64,000 nt of DNA. It comes from Janthinobacterium agaricidamnosum (GTDB lineage: Bacteria; Pseudomonadota; Gammaproteobacteria; Burkholderiales; Burkholderiaceae_D). The stretch covers positions 4,960,001 through 5,024,000 of the forward strand of contig NZ_CP033019.1 of NCBI RefSeq assembly GCF_003667705.1, in the 5' to 3' direction. A program made the translations under genes and the position numbers. Below the pieces are notes generated by a model. That model was not told the origin of the DNA. It searched no databases and saw only the letters and a list, made by a program, of their open reading frames with translations. Position 1 is the first letter of the stretch. Each line of letters starts with the position of its first letter. Of the stretch, positions 35,203 to 45,702 are shown in pieces.

Positions 35203-35244
35203 GGTGTATCCTATATCCCTTCGCAACAACGGCTCACGCCTCCT

Positions 35245-36123
35245 ATGCCCGAGCACCCTAGTGGCGTCAGAACTGACGTCAAGCCCCACCGGTCACTGTT
35301 TGAACGCCTGACCGCACTCATTTCCCCCGAGCCAGAGAACCGTGCAGAATTGCTCGAAGTTCTACACGATGCGCATGAACGCAAGCTGATCGACGCCGAC
35401 GCCCTGTCGATGATCGAAGGCGTGTTCCAGGTGTCGGATCTCTGTGCGCGCGACATCATGATTCCCCGTTCGCAAATGGATGTCATCGACATCAGCAAGC
35501 CGATCGAGGAATGGATGCCGGAAGTCCTGTCCACCGCCCACTCGCGCTTCCCCGCGATCGAAGGCGAGCGCGACAAGGTCATCGGCATCCTGCTGGCGAA
35601 AGACTTGCTGCGTTATTACGCAGAAGAAACTTTCGACGTGCGCGACATGCTGCGCCCCGCCATCTTCATCCCCGAATCGAAACGCCTGAATGTGCTGCTG
35701 CGCGATTTCCGCGCCAACCACAATCACATGGCCATCGTCGTCGATGAGTACAGCGGCGTCGCCGGCCTGATCACCATCGAAGACGTGCTGGAACAGATCG
35801 TCGGCGATATCGAGGACGAATACGACTTCGACGAAGCGGAGGACAATATCCTCTCGCTCAAGGAAGGCCAGTTCGGCCCCCGCTGGAGGGTCAAGGCGCT
35901 GACCGAGATCGAACAGTTCAACGAAGAAGTGGGCAGCCACCTGGTCGACGACGACGTCGACACCATCGGCGGCCTGGTCTCGAAGTACCTGGGCCGCATG
36001 GCGCACAAGGGCGACATCTTCGACCTGGGCAATTTGCGTTTCGAGGTCCTGCGCGCCGATGCGCGCCAGGTGCACGTGCTGCTCGTCGAGCGCCTGCCCA
36101 ACGTGCCGGAACTGGAACTCTGA
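35245..36123 (+). CDS. ybeX: CorC/YbeX family CBS-domain protein
   Basis: The 292-residue soluble protein has two CBS domains (about 68-190; DIMIPRSQMDVID, MAIVVDEYSGVAGLITIEDVLEQIVGDI) and a C-terminal CorC_HlyC domain. Members were tied to Mg2+/Co2+ efflux and to ribosome metabolism together with YbeY. It precedes lnt by 16 bp, as usual. Confidence 0.92.
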   Translation: MPEHPSGVRTDVKPHRSLFERLTALISPEPENRAELLEVLHDAHERKLIDADALSMIEGVFQVSDLCARDIMIPRSQMDVIDISKPIEEWMPEVLSTAHSRFPAIEGERDKVIGILLAKDLLRYYAEETFDVRDMLRPAIFIPESKRLNVLLRDFRANHNHMAIVVDEYSGVAGLITIEDVLEQIVGDIEDEYDFDEAEDNILSLKEGQFGPRWRVKALTEIEQFNEEVGSHLVDDDVDTIGGLVSKYLGRMAHKGDIFDLGNLRFEVLRADARQVHVLLVERLPNVPELEL

Positions 36124-36139
36124 CATGCGCGTGCTGTAA

Positions 36140-37729
36140 ATGCGTTTCAGACGCGCCGACCCCAACGCCCCCGCCAAACCGCCCCGCAGCACCTGGGCGC
36201 GCATGCTGACTGCCTTTGTTGCCGGCGCAGTCGCCGTGCTGGCGTTCGCCCCTTTCGGCTACTGGCCGCTGCAAATCCTCAGCCTGGGCGTGCTGTTCTA
36301 CCAGGTGCTGCGCGCGGCGAACGTCAAGGCCGGCGCGCTGATCGGCTGGGCCTACGGCTTCGGCTGGTGCGCGGCCGGCACGCACTGGCTGTACATCTCG
36401 ATGCACCGCTATGGCGACATGGCCGCGCCGATCGCCGCCATCGCCGTGGCCTTGCTGGCACTCTTGATGGCCATCTACGTGGCCCTGGCCATGGGCGCGG
36501 CCGCCTGGCTGCGCCAGCGCTGGGTGCTGTCCCTGCCCGCCATGACCTTGCTGGTGCTGCCCGCCACGTGGACCCTGTTCGAATGGACGCGCGGCTGGCT
36601 GTTTACGGGTTTTCCGTGGCTGGCCACCGGCTACGCCCACAATGCCAGCCCGCTGGGCGGCTTTGCCCCCATCGTCGGATCGTATGGCCTGGGCTGGCTG
36701 GCGGCGCTGTCCGCCGGCGCCCTGCTGCTACTGGTCCACCCCCTGCACCGCACGCGCTGGAGCGCGCTGGGCGGCGTCATCGCCCTGTACGCGGCCGGCG
36801 TTGGCTTGCAATACGTGAACTGGACCCACCCGGTCGGGCGCCCCATCACTGTGCGCCTGTTGCAGGGCAATGTGCCGCAGCAGCAGAAATTCGACCCCGG
36901 CTTCGTGCTGGGCGCTCTGCAGATGTACCAGAGCGCCATCACCAGCACGCCGGCCGACCTGATCGCCACGCCGGAAACGGCCGTCACCGTGCTGCCGCAC
37001 CAGCTGCCGCCCGGCTATCTCGATAGCCTGGCGACGTATGCGCAGCAGACGGGCAGCACGATTTTGGTCGGCATGCCCGTGCTCGACGAGCAGCAGCGCT
37101 TCTACAATGCGGCCCTGGGGATTTCCCCCAACGGCGCGGGCGGTCCCTACTACCAGTACCGCAAGCACCATCTGGTGCCGTTCGGCGAATTCGTGCCGCC
37201 CGGCCTGCACTGGTTCGTCGCCATGATGGCCATCCCGCTGGGCGACATGGGCCGCGGCGCCGAGGTGCAGGCGCCGCTGCAGGTGCGCGACCAGCTGGTG
37301 CTGCCGAATATCTGCTACGAAGACTTGTTTGGCGAAGAAATCGCCGGCCAGCTGGCCAGCGCCCACCGCCACGGCAAGCAATCGGCGTCCGTGCTGCTCA
37401 ATATCTCGAACCTGGCATGGTTTGGCGACTCGATCGCCATCCCCCAGCATCTGCAGATTTCGCAGATGCGCAGCCTGGAAACGGGCCGCCCCATGCTGCG
37501 CTCGACGAACACGGGCGCCACCGCCGTCATCGACGGCAAGGGCAACGTGCAAAGCCTGCTGCCGCCGGAACAGCAAGCCACGCTGGCGACCAAGGTGCAG
37601 GGCATGGGCGGCATGACGCCATACATTCTGTACGGCAACAAACTGGTGCTGGCCCTGGCCGCGCTGGCCCTGCTGACGGCCTTCCTGCTGTCGCGCGCCG
37701 CCCGCCGTGGCCGCGCCGCGCAGCAATAA
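36140..37729 (+). CDS. lnt: Apolipoprotein N-acyltransferase Lnt
   Basis: Lnt adds the third acyl chain to the N-terminal Cys of lipoproteins in the inner membrane. The 529-residue protein has about six N-terminal TM segments, then a nitrilase-type domain with the triad Glu279 (ATPETA), Lys342 ([11 protein letters not shown]) and Cys392 (PNICYED), and a last TM near the C-terminus. Final gene of the miaB-lnt chain. Confidence 0.94.
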   Translation: MRFRRADPNAPAKPPRSTWARMLTAFVAGAVAVLAFAPFGYWPLQILSLGVLFYQVLRAANVKAGALIGWAYGFGWCAAGTHWLYISMHRYGDMAAPIAAIAVALLALLMAIYVALAMGAAAWLRQRWVLSLPAMTLLVLPATWTLFEWTRGWLFTGFPWLATGYAHNASPLGGFAPIVGSYGLGWLAALSAGALLLLVHPLHRTRWSALGGVIALYAAGVGLQYVNWTHPVGRPITVRLLQGNVPQQQKFDPGFVLGALQMYQSAITSTPADLIATPETAVTVLPHQLPPGYLDSLATYAQQTGSTILVGMPVLDEQQRFYNAALGISPNGAGGPYYQYRKHHLVPFGEFVPPGLHWFVAMMAIPLGDMGRGAEVQAPLQVRDQLVLPNICYEDLFGEEIAGQLASAHRHGKQSASVLLNISNLAWFGDSIAIPQHLQISQMRSLETGRPMLRSTNTGATAVIDGKGNVQSLLPPEQQATLATKVQGMGGMTPYILYGNKLVLALAALALLTAFLLSRAARRGRAAQQ

Positions 37730-37875
37730 GCGGCCGATATTGCCCGAAGAGTCACAGTGGGCCCGTAAAAACCGCTAAAATTAGCAAAACCCCGGCCCGG
37801 ACGCGCTTGTTAGCGGCGTGCGGGCTTCAAGCAAACCTTAACAGCGCGCAGTCTCCCGCGCGGCGAACTCATACG

Positions 37876-38790
37876 ATGCTCACATTTCAACAAATTATCC
37901 TGACCTTGCAAACCTATTGGGACAAGCAAGGTTGCGCCCTGCTCCAGCCATACGACATGGAAGTCGGCGCCGGCACCTTCCACACCGGCACCTTCCTGCG
38001 CGCGATCGGCCCGGAACCGTGGCGCGCCGCGTATGTGCAGCCGTCGCGCCGCCCGAAAGATGGCCGCTATGGCGAAAACCCGAACCGCATGCAGCACTAC
38101 TACCAGTACCAGGTGGTGTTGAAGCCGGCGCCGGAAAACATCCTCGACCTGTATCTGGGTTCGCTGGCCGCGCTGGGCCTGGACTTGAAGCAGAATGACG
38201 TGCGCTTCGTCGAAGACGACTGGGAAAGCCCGACCCTGGGCGCCTGGGGCCTGGGCTGGGAAGTCTGGCTGAACGGCATGGAAGTGACCCAATTTACCTA
38301 CTTCCAGCAAGTGGGCGGCCTCGATTGCAAGCCCGTGCTGGGCGAGATCACCTACGGCATCGAACGCCTGGCCATGTATCTGCAGGGCGTGGAAAACGTG
38401 TATGACCTGGTGTGGACAGAGTGGGAAGAAAACGGTATTACGAAAAAACTGACCTACGGCGACGTCTTCCACCAGAACGAGGTGGAGCAATCGACCTACA
38501 ACTTCGAGCACGCGAACACGGACCTGCTGTTCGAACAGTTCGGCAACTACGAAGCGGAAGCGAAGCGCCTAATCGAACTGCAACTGACCCTGCCCGCCTA
38601 CGAGAAGATCATGAAGGCCTCGCACAGCTTCAATATGCTCGACGCGCGCGGCGCCATCTCGGTGACGGAACGCGCCGCCTACATCGGCCGCGTGCGCACC
38701 CTGTCGCGCCTGGTGGCGCAAGCGTACTACGACTCGCGCGAGCGCCTCGGTTTCCCGATGCTGCCCGCCGCAGACCAAGCCGCCGCCTAA
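37876..38790 (+). CDS. glyQ: Glycyl-tRNA synthetase alpha subunit GlyQ
   Basis: GlyQ holds the catalytic core of the alpha2-beta2 glycyl-tRNA synthetase. The 304-residue protein matches the family throughout ([58 protein letters not shown]). The frame continues upstream into lnt, but the ATG at 37876 gives the family N-terminus. An AT-richer segment before it (37768-37790) may hold the promoter. Confidence 0.96.
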   Translation: MLTFQQIILTLQTYWDKQGCALLQPYDMEVGAGTFHTGTFLRAIGPEPWRAAYVQPSRRPKDGRYGENPNRMQHYYQYQVVLKPAPENILDLYLGSLAALGLDLKQNDVRFVEDDWESPTLGAWGLGWEVWLNGMEVTQFTYFQQVGGLDCKPVLGEITYGIERLAMYLQGVENVYDLVWTEWEENGITKKLTYGDVFHQNEVEQSTYNFEHANTDLLFEQFGNYEAEAKRLIELQLTLPAYEKIMKASHSFNMLDARGAISVTERAAYIGRVRTLSRLVAQAYYDSRERLGFPMLPAADQAAA

Positions 38791-38827
38791 TTCGAGCCTC
38801 CACACCGCCGTACCTGACAAGAACACC

Positions 38828-40930
38828 ATGAACCAAACACTGCTCATCGAACTGCTGACCGAAGAACTGCCGCCGAAAGCGCTGGCCAAACTGGGCGCCG
38901 CCTTCACGGCCGGCATCGTCAACGGCCTGAAAACGCGCGACTTCCTGGAAGCCGACAGCGTCGCCACCAGCTACGCCTCGCCGCGCCGCCTGGCCGTCTC
39001 CATCACCAACGTGCGCGAAGTCTCGCCCGACAAATCGATCCGCGAAAAAGTCCTGCCCGTCTCCGTAGCGCTGGACGCGAACGGCAACGGCACGCCGCCG
39101 CTGGCCAAGAAACTGGCCGCGCTGGGCTTCCCCGATCTGACGGTGGCCGAGCTGGAACGCGCCGCCGACGGCAAGGCGGAAAGCTTCTTCTACACCTACA
39201 CGGCGCCGGGCAGCCAGCTCGCCACAGGGGCGCAGGCCGCATTGACGGAATCGGCCGCCAAGCTGCCGATTCCAAAACTGATGAGCTATCAGCGTCCGGA
39301 CGGCACCACCGTGCAGTTCGTGCGCCCGGCCCACAGCCTGATCGCCCTGCACGGCATCAATATCCTGCCATTGACCCTGCTGGGCTTGACGGCCGGCCGC
39401 ACCACCCTGGGCCACCGCTTCCTCACCGACGGCGAACCGATCACCATCGCGCACGCGGAAAACTATGCGCCCTCGCTGATTCTCAACGCCAGCGTCATCG
39501 CCAGCAACGAGGAACGCAAGGAGCGCATCCGCGCCCAGCTGCTGGACAAGGCCGGCGCCGACCAGGTGCTGATGCCCGAAGCGCTGCTCGATGAAGTCAC
39601 GGCCCTGGTCGAATGGCCGGTCGTGTATGAGTGCCACTTCGAGGAAGAATTCCTGGCCGTGCCGCAGGAATGCCTGATCCTCACGATGCAGACGAACCAG
39701 AAATACTTCGCCCTGACGGACAGCGAAGGCAAGCTGCGCTCGCGCTTTTTGATCGTCTCGAACATCGAGACGGACACGCCCGAGCACATCATCGGCGGCA
39801 ACGAGCGCGTCGTGCGCCCGCGCCTGTCCGACGCCAAGTTCTTCTTCGAGCAGGACAAGAAGAAGACCTTGGCATCGCGTCTGCCGCTGCTGGCCAACGT
39901 CGTCTACCACAACAAGCTGGGCACGCAAGCGGCCCGCACAGAGCGCGTCAAGTCGCTGGCCGGCGCCATCGCCGCCAAGCTGGGCTACGACGTGGCGCTG
40001 GCCGAACGCGGCGCCCTGCTGGCCAAGGCCGATCTGCTGACCGACATGGTGGGCGAATTCCCCGAACTGCAAGGCATCATGGGCACGTACTACGCGCGCC
40101 ATGACGGCGAACCGGAAGAAGTGGCGCTGGCCGCCTCCGAACACTACCAGCCGCGCTTTGCCGGCGACAGCCTGCCGTCCACCGCCACCGGCACCGCCGT
40201 GGCCCTGGCCGACAAGCTCGAAACCCTGGTCGGCATCTGGGCCATCGGCCTGGCGCCGACAGGCGACAAGGACCCGTTTGCGCTGCGCCGCCACGCCCTG
40301 GGCGTGCTGCGCATGCTGCTGGAAAAACGCCTGCCATTGTCGATCCAGGGCTTGCTGGCGGACGCCGCCGCGCAGTTCGCGTCGGTGCCCGGCTTCAAGG
40401 ACCCCGTCGCGGATGTGACCACCTTCATGCTGGACCGCCTGCGCGGCATCCTGCGCGAGCGCGGTTTCTCGCCGAATGAAATCGAAGCCGTCGTGGCGCA
40501 GAATCCCGACCGCCTGGACGACATCGTGCAGCGCCTGGAAGCCGTGCAGGCGTTTGCCGCGCTGCCGGAAAGCGCCTCGCTGGCAGCGGCCAACAAGCGC
40601 ATCACGAACATCCTGAAAAAGAACGAGGAAGCCGTGAGCCAGGTCGCCGCCGGTGGCGTCAACGTGGCGCTGCTGCAGGACGAGGCGGAGAAAAAACTGG
40701 CCGCCGCCGTCTCGCGCGTGCAGCCGGAAGTCGACGCGGCCTTTGCCAAGGGCGACTTCACCAGCACCCTGCAAACCCTGGCGCAGCTGCGCGATGACGT
40801 CGATGGCTTCTTCAACGACGTGATGGTGATGGCCGAGGATGTCGCCCTGCGCAACAACCGCCTGGCCTTGCTGTCGTCCTTGCACGGCATGATGAACCGC
40901 GTGGCCGACATTTCCAAGCTGGCGGCATAA
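38828..40930 (+). CDS. glyS: Glycyl-tRNA synthetase beta subunit GlyS
   Basis: The 700-residue beta subunit binds tRNA-Gly; the N-terminal [15 protein letters not shown] is the family hallmark and a DALR-like anticodon-binding region lies at the C-terminus. It is 37 bp after glyQ; the last base of its TAA is the first base of the gmhB ATG. Confidence 0.96.
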   Translation: MNQTLLIELLTEELPPKALAKLGAAFTAGIVNGLKTRDFLEADSVATSYASPRRLAVSITNVREVSPDKSIREKVLPVSVALDANGNGTPPLAKKLAALGFPDLTVAELERAADGKAESFFYTYTAPGSQLATGAQAALTESAAKLPIPKLMSYQRPDGTTVQFVRPAHSLIALHGINILPLTLLGLTAGRTTLGHRFLTDGEPITIAHAENYAPSLILNASVIASNEERKERIRAQLLDKAGADQVLMPEALLDEVTALVEWPVVYECHFEEEFLAVPQECLILTMQTNQKYFALTDSEGKLRSRFLIVSNIETDTPEHIIGGNERVVRPRLSDAKFFFEQDKKKTLASRLPLLANVVYHNKLGTQAARTERVKSLAGAIAAKLGYDVALAERGALLAKADLLTDMVGEFPELQGIMGTYYARHDGEPEEVALAASEHYQPRFAGDSLPSTATGTAVALADKLETLVGIWAIGLAPTGDKDPFALRRHALGVLRMLLEKRLPLSIQGLLADAAAQFASVPGFKDPVADVTTFMLDRLRGILRERGFSPNEIEAVVAQNPDRLDDIVQRLEAVQAFAALPESASLAAANKRITNILKKNEEAVSQVAAGGVNVALLQDEAEKKLAAAVSRVQPEVDAAFAKGDFTSTLQTLAQLRDDVDGFFNDVMVMAEDVALRNNRLALLSSLHGMMNRVADISKLAA

Positions 40931-41517
40931 TGGGCACTCCGGCGCTGAAACTGATTATTCTCGACCGCGACGGCGTCATTAATCATGACTCGCCGGACTT
41001 CATCAAGTCGCCGGCCGAATGGCTGCCCATCCCCGGTTCGCTCGAAGCGATAGCCCGCCTGAACCAGGCCGGCTATCGCGTCGTAGTCGCCTCGAACCAG
41101 TCCGGCATCGCGCGCGAATACTTCGACATGACGGTGCTCAACGCGATCCACCAGAAGATGCACACCCTGGCGCAGCAGGTGGGCGCCGATATCGACGCCA
41201 TCTTCTTTTGCCCGCATGCGGGCGCGGACAATTGCGACTGCCGCAAGCCGAAACCGGGCATGTTCCATGAAATCTCGCAGCGTTACAACACCAGCCTGCG
41301 AGGCGTGCCCACCGTTGGCGATTCGCTGCGCGACCTGCAGGCCGGCTTCATCAGCGGCTGCGTGCCCTACCTGGTCTTGACGGGCAAGGGCGAAAAAACC
41401 AACGAGACGGGTGGCCTGCCGCCCGGCACTCAGGTCTTCCCCGACCTGGCCGCCGTCGTGAACCACCTGCTCAAGGCGCCCGCCACACCGGCGCCCACCG
41501 TGGCATTCAGTATCTAA
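40930..41517 (+). CDS. gmhB: D-glycero-beta-D-manno-heptose-1,7-bisphosphate 7-phosphatase GmhB
   Basis: GmhB removes the 7-phosphate in ADP-heptose synthesis for LPS core. The 195-residue HAD enzyme has DRDGVIN (12-18) with the nucleophile and acid aspartates, the Zn-binding segment CPHAGADNCDCRKPKPG and VGDSLRDLQ. It overlaps glyS by one base. The window also holds waaC and waaA, which use the heptose and Kdo. Confidence 0.94.
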   Translation: MGTPALKLIILDRDGVINHDSPDFIKSPAEWLPIPGSLEAIARLNQAGYRVVVASNQSGIAREYFDMTVLNAIHQKMHTLAQQVGADIDAIFFCPHAGADNCDCRKPKPGMFHEISQRYNTSLRGVPTVGDSLRDLQAGFISGCVPYLVLTGKGEKTNETGGLPPGTQVFPDLAAVVNHLLKAPATPAPTVAFSI

Positions 41518-41533
41518 TCTTCGGAGAACCGCA

Positions 41534-42274
41534 TTGCGTAATATTTCCCTGTTCCTGCGATCACTGCTGTTCATGATCATCATGATCGTGGCCACCATCG
41601 TCTGGGCCTGCGTGTGCTTTTTTGCCGCGCCATTGAGCTACAACAAGCGCTATTGGGTCACCTCGCGCTGGAATGTGTTTATCCTGTGGTGCGCCAAGGT
41701 CATTTGCGGCATCCGCTATGAAGTCAAGGGCGCCGAGAACTTCCCGGACGCGCCGGCCATCGTGCTGTCGAAGCACCAGTCGGCATGGGAAACCATCTTC
41801 TTGCTGCCCAGCCTGCCCCGTCCGCTCGTATATGTGTTCAAGAAGGAGATCCTGTACATCCCCTTCTTCGGCTGGGCCATGGCGCTGCTGCGCATGATCC
41901 CCATCGACCGCAAGCAGGGCAAGCATGCGTTCAAGAGCGTGGTCGCACATGGCAAGCGCCGGCTGGCCGATGGCCAATGGATTATCATGTTCCCTGAAGG
42001 TACCCGCATTCCCGTGGGCCAGGCGGGCAAGTACAAGAGCGGCGGCACGCGTCTGGCCATCGCCACGGGCGCCGTGGTGGTGCCGATTGCGCATAATTCA
42101 GGCGAGTGCTGGCCCAAGCAGTCATTCCTCAAACGCCCGGGACTGATCACCGTCTCGATAGGCAAACCGATTTCGCCGGAAGGGCAAACCCCGGACAGCA
42201 TGATGCAACAGGTGGAAAATTGGATAGAATCAGAAATGCGCGTCATTTCGCCTCACGCCTACAACGCTGGCTAG
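41534..42274 (+). CDS. plsC: 1-acyl-sn-glycerol-3-phosphate acyltransferase (PlsC-like)
   Basis: The 246-residue inner-membrane enzyme makes phosphatidic acid from lysophosphatidic acid. One N-terminal TM is followed by KHQSAWETIF (motif I, His and a Glu in the place of Asp) and FPEGTRIP (motif III). The start is a TTG (41534) with GGAG 7 nt upstream. The order glyQ-glyS-gmhB-plsC is common in Burkholderiales. A second PlsC-like gene lies at 54340-55086. Confidence 0.9.
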   Translation: MRNISLFLRSLLFMIIMIVATIVWACVCFFAAPLSYNKRYWVTSRWNVFILWCAKVICGIRYEVKGAENFPDAPAIVLSKHQSAWETIFLLPSLPRPLVYVFKKEILYIPFFGWAMALLRMIPIDRKQGKHAFKSVVAHGKRRLADGQWIIMFPEGTRIPVGQAGKYKSGGTRLAIATGAVVVPIAHNSGECWPKQSFLKRPGLITVSIGKPISPEGQTPDSMMQQVENWIESEMRVISPHAYNAG

Positions 42275-42318
42275 ACGGCATCAGCGCGGTCATCCAGGAG
42301 CCGACACTGCGCCAGCAG

Positions 42319-43242
42319 ATGAAGACCATCAAGGTCGGCGACCAACAACTGGATTTGTTCGCGCATGACGTCTCGACCAGCACGCCCCCGGCGGTGCGCC
42401 CCACGGCACCGCCAGCGCCGCCCGTGGTGCCACCGGTAGTGGCGCCCGCGCCGCCCATCGTTCGCCCTGCCCCGCCTCCCCTGCCTTCCCCGCCACGCAC
42501 CGCCGATGGCCCGCCACTGCGCCAGCTGCAGCTGGGCAGCCACCTCGTCGAATTCGCCCTGCGCCGCTCCACGCGCCGTTCCATCGGCTTCATGATCGAC
42601 GATAACGGTTTGCGCGTCACCGCGCCCAAGCGCGTCACCCTGGCCGAAATCGACAACGCCATCCGCGCCAAGCAAGGCTGGATCGTCTCGAAACTGCTGG
42701 AACGGGGCGAGCGCAAGGTACAGCGCCAGCAGCGCCCGCCCGTGGCATGGGTCGATGGCGCCGTGCTACCCTACCTCGGTGGCGAGATCACCTTGCGATT
42801 GCACCAGGCGCCGCGCCACCGCGCCAGCTTTCAGCGCGATACCAATGAGCTGCACGTGTGGGTCACGCCCACGGGCAGCGAGCAGCAATTGAAGGAAAAA
42901 GTGAAGGGCTGGTTCCAGCACGAGGCTCGCCAGCTGTTCGAAGCACGGCTGGACCTGTATGCGGACAAGCTGGGCGTGCGCTACGATTCGCTGTCGCTGT
43001 CGTCGGCCGGCACGCGCTGGGGCAGCTGCACCATCGAGCGCAAGATCCGCCTGAACTGGCGCCTGATCCACTTCGCCCTGCCGCTGATCGATTACGTCGT
43101 GGCGCACGAACTGTCGCACCTGCTGGAAATGAACCACAGCCCCCGCTTCTGGGCCACCGTGGAATCGATCTATCCCGATTACGATGGGGCCAAGCAGGCG
43201 CTCAGAAAACGCTCGCAGGAGTTGCCGGTGCTGTTCGCGTAA
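42319..43242 (+). CDS. YgjP-like zinc metallopeptidase domain protein
   Basis: The 307-residue protein has a C-terminal DUF45/YgjP metal domain with HELSHLLEMNHS and SAGTRWGSCT. Residues about 20-62 are very rich in Pro and Ala and look like a disordered linker. The frame overlaps plsC upstream; the ATG at 42319 is the most plausible start, but the ribosome site is weak. Biological role not established. Confidence 0.85.
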   Translation: MKTIKVGDQQLDLFAHDVSTSTPPAVRPTAPPAPPVVPPVVAPAPPIVRPAPPPLPSPPRTADGPPLRQLQLGSHLVEFALRRSTRRSIGFMIDDNGLRVTAPKRVTLAEIDNAIRAKQGWIVSKLLERGERKVQRQQRPPVAWVDGAVLPYLGGEITLRLHQAPRHRASFQRDTNELHVWVTPTGSEQQLKEKVKGWFQHEARQLFEARLDLYADKLGVRYDSLSLSSAGTRWGSCTIERKIRLNWRLIHFALPLIDYVVAHELSHLLEMNHSPRFWATVESIYPDYDGAKQALRKRSQELPVLFA

Positions 43243-43262
43243 ACGATATTGTTGGCCACGAC

Positions 43263-43297
43263 TGTCGGATTACGCGCCCTGCGCTAATCCGACCTAC
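43263..43297. repeat. Dispersed short palindrome, copy 3a
   Basis: GTCGGATTA and TAATCCGAC with CGCGCCCTGCGC between, followed by the tail CTAC. Lies between two convergent genes. Confidence 0.85.
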
Positions 43298-43313
43298 AGC
43301 TGCCATGATGGAG

Positions 43314-43347
43314 GTAGGTCGGATTAGCGCTAGCGCGTAATCCGACA
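43314..43347. repeat. Dispersed short palindrome, copy 3b (inverted relative to 3a)
   Basis: GTAGGTCGGATTAGCGC and GCGCGTAATCCGACA; it faces copy 3a across 16 bp, so the two together form a larger cruciform-capable unit like E. coli BIMEs. Confidence 0.85.
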
Positions 43348-43368
43348 ACATTCTTGGCCGCGCCGCCG

Positions 43369-44643
43369 TCACCGCAGCAGCGGTTGAATCGCCGCGATGG
43401 TGCGCGGCGTGGCGCCCCGGTGCTGGCTGGCAAACGCCAGCGCCTTTTGACCCATCGACGATAAACGCGCCGGATCCTGCAGCAAGGCAGATGCCTGCGC
43501 CATCAGCGCATCGGCATCCGCCACCAGCGCGGCGCCGCCGGCGGCGATCGCCTGCTCGGTGACCAGCGCGAAATTGAAGGTGTGCGGGCCGATCAGCACG
43601 GGCTTGCCCAAGGCCGCCGGCTCGATCAGGTTTTGTCCGCCCAGCGGCAGCAGGCTGCCGCCGACGAACGCGCAATCGCAGGCCGCGTAGTACGCAAACA
43701 TCTCGCCCATCGAGTCGCCCAGCAGCACCTGCGTGCCCGCCGCCACCACATCGTCCTGCGCCAGGCCCGACCTGCGCTGCACGGCCAGGCCGTGCGCCGC
43801 GATCAATTTTTCCACCTCGTCGAAGCGCTGCGGGTGGCGCGGCACGATCAGCAGCAGCGCATCATCGGGCAAGCTGGCGCGGGTAAAGGCATCGAGGATC
43901 AGCTGCTCTTCGCCTTCGCGCGTGCTGGCGCACAGCAGCACGGGGCGCGCACCGATGGCGGCGCGCAGCGCTGCCCCCGTCGCCAGGGCCGCCTCGGGCA
44001 CGACGACGTCGAACTTGATGCTGCCCGTGACCACCACGTCCTGCACGCCCAGCTGGCGCACGCGATCGGCGTCGTCCTGCGTCTGCGCCGCCACCAGGGT
44101 GATGCCGCGCGCCGCATCGGCAATCAGCTTGCCCAGACGCTGCGCCTTGCCCAGCGAACGCTGCGACAAGCGCGCGTTGGCCAGCACCACGGGCACTTTG
44201 TAGCGAGTGCATTGGTGGATCAGATTCGGCCACACTTCCGTCTCCATCAGGATGCAGATGCGCGGGGTGAAATGGCGGATGAAACGGGCCGGCATGGCGC
44301 CCGTGTCGTAGGGCAGATAGCTTTGCACGAGGCGCGCGCCGTGTTTGGCGAACAGCGCCTTGCCCGTCGCACGCCCCGTCGGCGTCATGTGCGTGAGGAC
44401 GATGCGGCACCTGGGCCAGGCGGCCAGCAGCGCATCGATCAGCGGCTCGGCCGCGCGCGTCTCGCCGACGGAGACGGCGTGCAGCCAGATGGTGTCTGTA
44501 GCCGTTGTCGGCTGGCGGCCGTAAAAGCCCAGGCGCTCGCCCCAGTGCTGGCGGTAGCCGGGTTCCTGGCGTCCGCGCAGCCACAGCCGCGCCAGCACCA
44601 GGGGCAAGGCCAGCCACCAGGCAAGGGTATAAAGAAGTCGCAT
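43369..44643 (-). CDS. waaA: 3-deoxy-D-manno-octulosonic acid (Kdo) transferase WaaA
   Basis: WaaA transfers Kdo residues to lipid IVA at the inner face of the membrane. The 424-residue GT-B protein has an N-terminal anchor (LLYTLAWWLALPLVLARLWL), WLHAVSVGETRAAEPLI, METEVWPNLI and the C-terminal LGDSMGEMFAYYAACDCAFVGGSL. It follows waaC on the same strand. Confidence 0.94.
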   Translation of the reverse strand: MRLLYTLAWWLALPLVLARLWLRGRQEPGYRQHWGERLGFYGRQPTTATDTIWLHAVSVGETRAAEPLIDALLAAWPRCRIVLTHMTPTGRATGKALFAKHGARLVQSYLPYDTGAMPARFIRHFTPRICILMETEVWPNLIHQCTRYKVPVVLANARLSQRSLGKAQRLGKLIADAARGITLVAAQTQDDADRVRQLGVQDVVVTGSIKFDVVVPEAALATGAALRAAIGARPVLLCASTREGEEQLILDAFTRASLPDDALLLIVPRHPQRFDEVEKLIAAHGLAVQRRSGLAQDDVVAAGTQVLLGDSMGEMFAYYAACDCAFVGGSLLPLGGQNLIEPAALGKPVLIGPHTFNFALVTEQAIAAGGAALVADADALMAQASALLQDPARLSSMGQKALAFASQHRGATPRTIAAIQPLLR

Positions 44644-44675
44644 GATTGTTGAATGTTAAGGTCAGGCGGTTGAAG

Positions 44676-45698
44676 TCAGGCGGGAGGATGTTCGGTCAGC
44701 AGGCGTTGTGCCGCGGCCAGCACTTCCGGCACGCCGGGCGGCGCACCCTTGTCGCCCAGGTTGATGATGTTCGGCGACCAGTTGCCTTCCGTTTTCCACA
44801 GCGGAGAATCGGCATAGATTTCCACCGTCGGGCGCACGAAGGCGGCCGCGATATGCGTCAGACCCGTGTCGACGCCGATCACCAGCGCCGCGTGGCGCGC
44901 CAGCAGGGTGGCATCGTCCATCGACAGTTTCGGCAGCACGCGCGCGTTCGGCAGACCGGCCGCAAGTTGTTCGGCTTCCGCCTTTTCCCTGGGCGAACCC
45001 CAGGGCAGCAAAATCGGCATCGGCGCCAAGGCACGGCCCAGGGCGATCCAGTTTTCCGGCGCCCATTTCTTGGCGTCGCGCGCCGTACCGTGGAAATACA
45101 CGCAGTAGGGAGCTTCGCCCATCCAGTCCGGGCGCGGCTCGTTGCGCGAGACTTCCGGCAAGCCGAAATCGGCCGGCGTGTCGATCGTGTAGCCGAGTGC
45201 GGCGGCAGCGACCAGGCGGCCGCGCGCTACCGCATGCGTGCGCGGGTCGAGCGGAATGCTTTTGGTGTGGAACAGGCGCGAGATGCCTTCGTAGCCGGAG
45301 CCTTCGCTGCCATTGGCTAGGCCGACCTTCTGTCCGCCCGGCGCCAGGCGCGCGGCGCCCATGATGATGCCCGTCTTGAGCAAGCCCTGGGTATCGAACA
45401 CATAATCGTAGCGCGTCTGGCGCAGGCTGCGGAAGAAGGCGGCGATTTCCGCGCGCGTCTCTTTCTTGCCCAGACTCTTGCGCCAGCGCCGCAGCGCGAA
45501 CGGGAAAATGGTATTGACGCGCGCGTTCAGGCGCACCAGGCTGGTGTAGCCCTCTTCAACCACCCAGTCGATGGTCGCGTTCGGGAAATGGCGGGCGATG
45601 TCCGCCACCATCGGCAGGTTATGCAGCACGTCGCCCAGCGAGGACACGCGCACCAGCAGGATTTTCAAGGGCGCCTGCGCGCCTGGTTGAGCGGCCAT
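44676..45698 (-). CDS. waaC: LPS heptosyltransferase I WaaC
   Basis: The 340-residue GT9 enzyme adds the first heptose to Kdo. Features are KILLVRVSSLGDVLHNLP near the N-terminus, YCVYFHGTARDAKKWAPENW and GVDTGLTHIAAAF. The ATG at 45698 (MAAQPG) begins 4 bp after the stop of the mutase gene; a longer start at 45722 would overlap that gene. Confidence 0.93.
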   Translation of the reverse strand: MAAQPGAQAPLKILLVRVSSLGDVLHNLPMVADIARHFPNATIDWVVEEGYTSLVRLNARVNTIFPFALRRWRKSLGKKETRAEIAAFFRSLRQTRYDYVFDTQGLLKTGIIMGAARLAPGGQKVGLANGSEGSGYEGISRLFHTKSIPLDPRTHAVARGRLVAAAALGYTIDTPADFGLPEVSRNEPRPDWMGEAPYCVYFHGTARDAKKWAPENWIALGRALAPMPILLPWGSPREKAEAEQLAAGLPNARVLPKLSMDDATLLARHAALVIGVDTGLTHIAAAFVRPTVEIYADSPLWKTEGNWSPNIINLGDKGAPPGVPEVLAAAQRLLTEHPPA

Positions 45699-45702
45699 GC
45701 TG

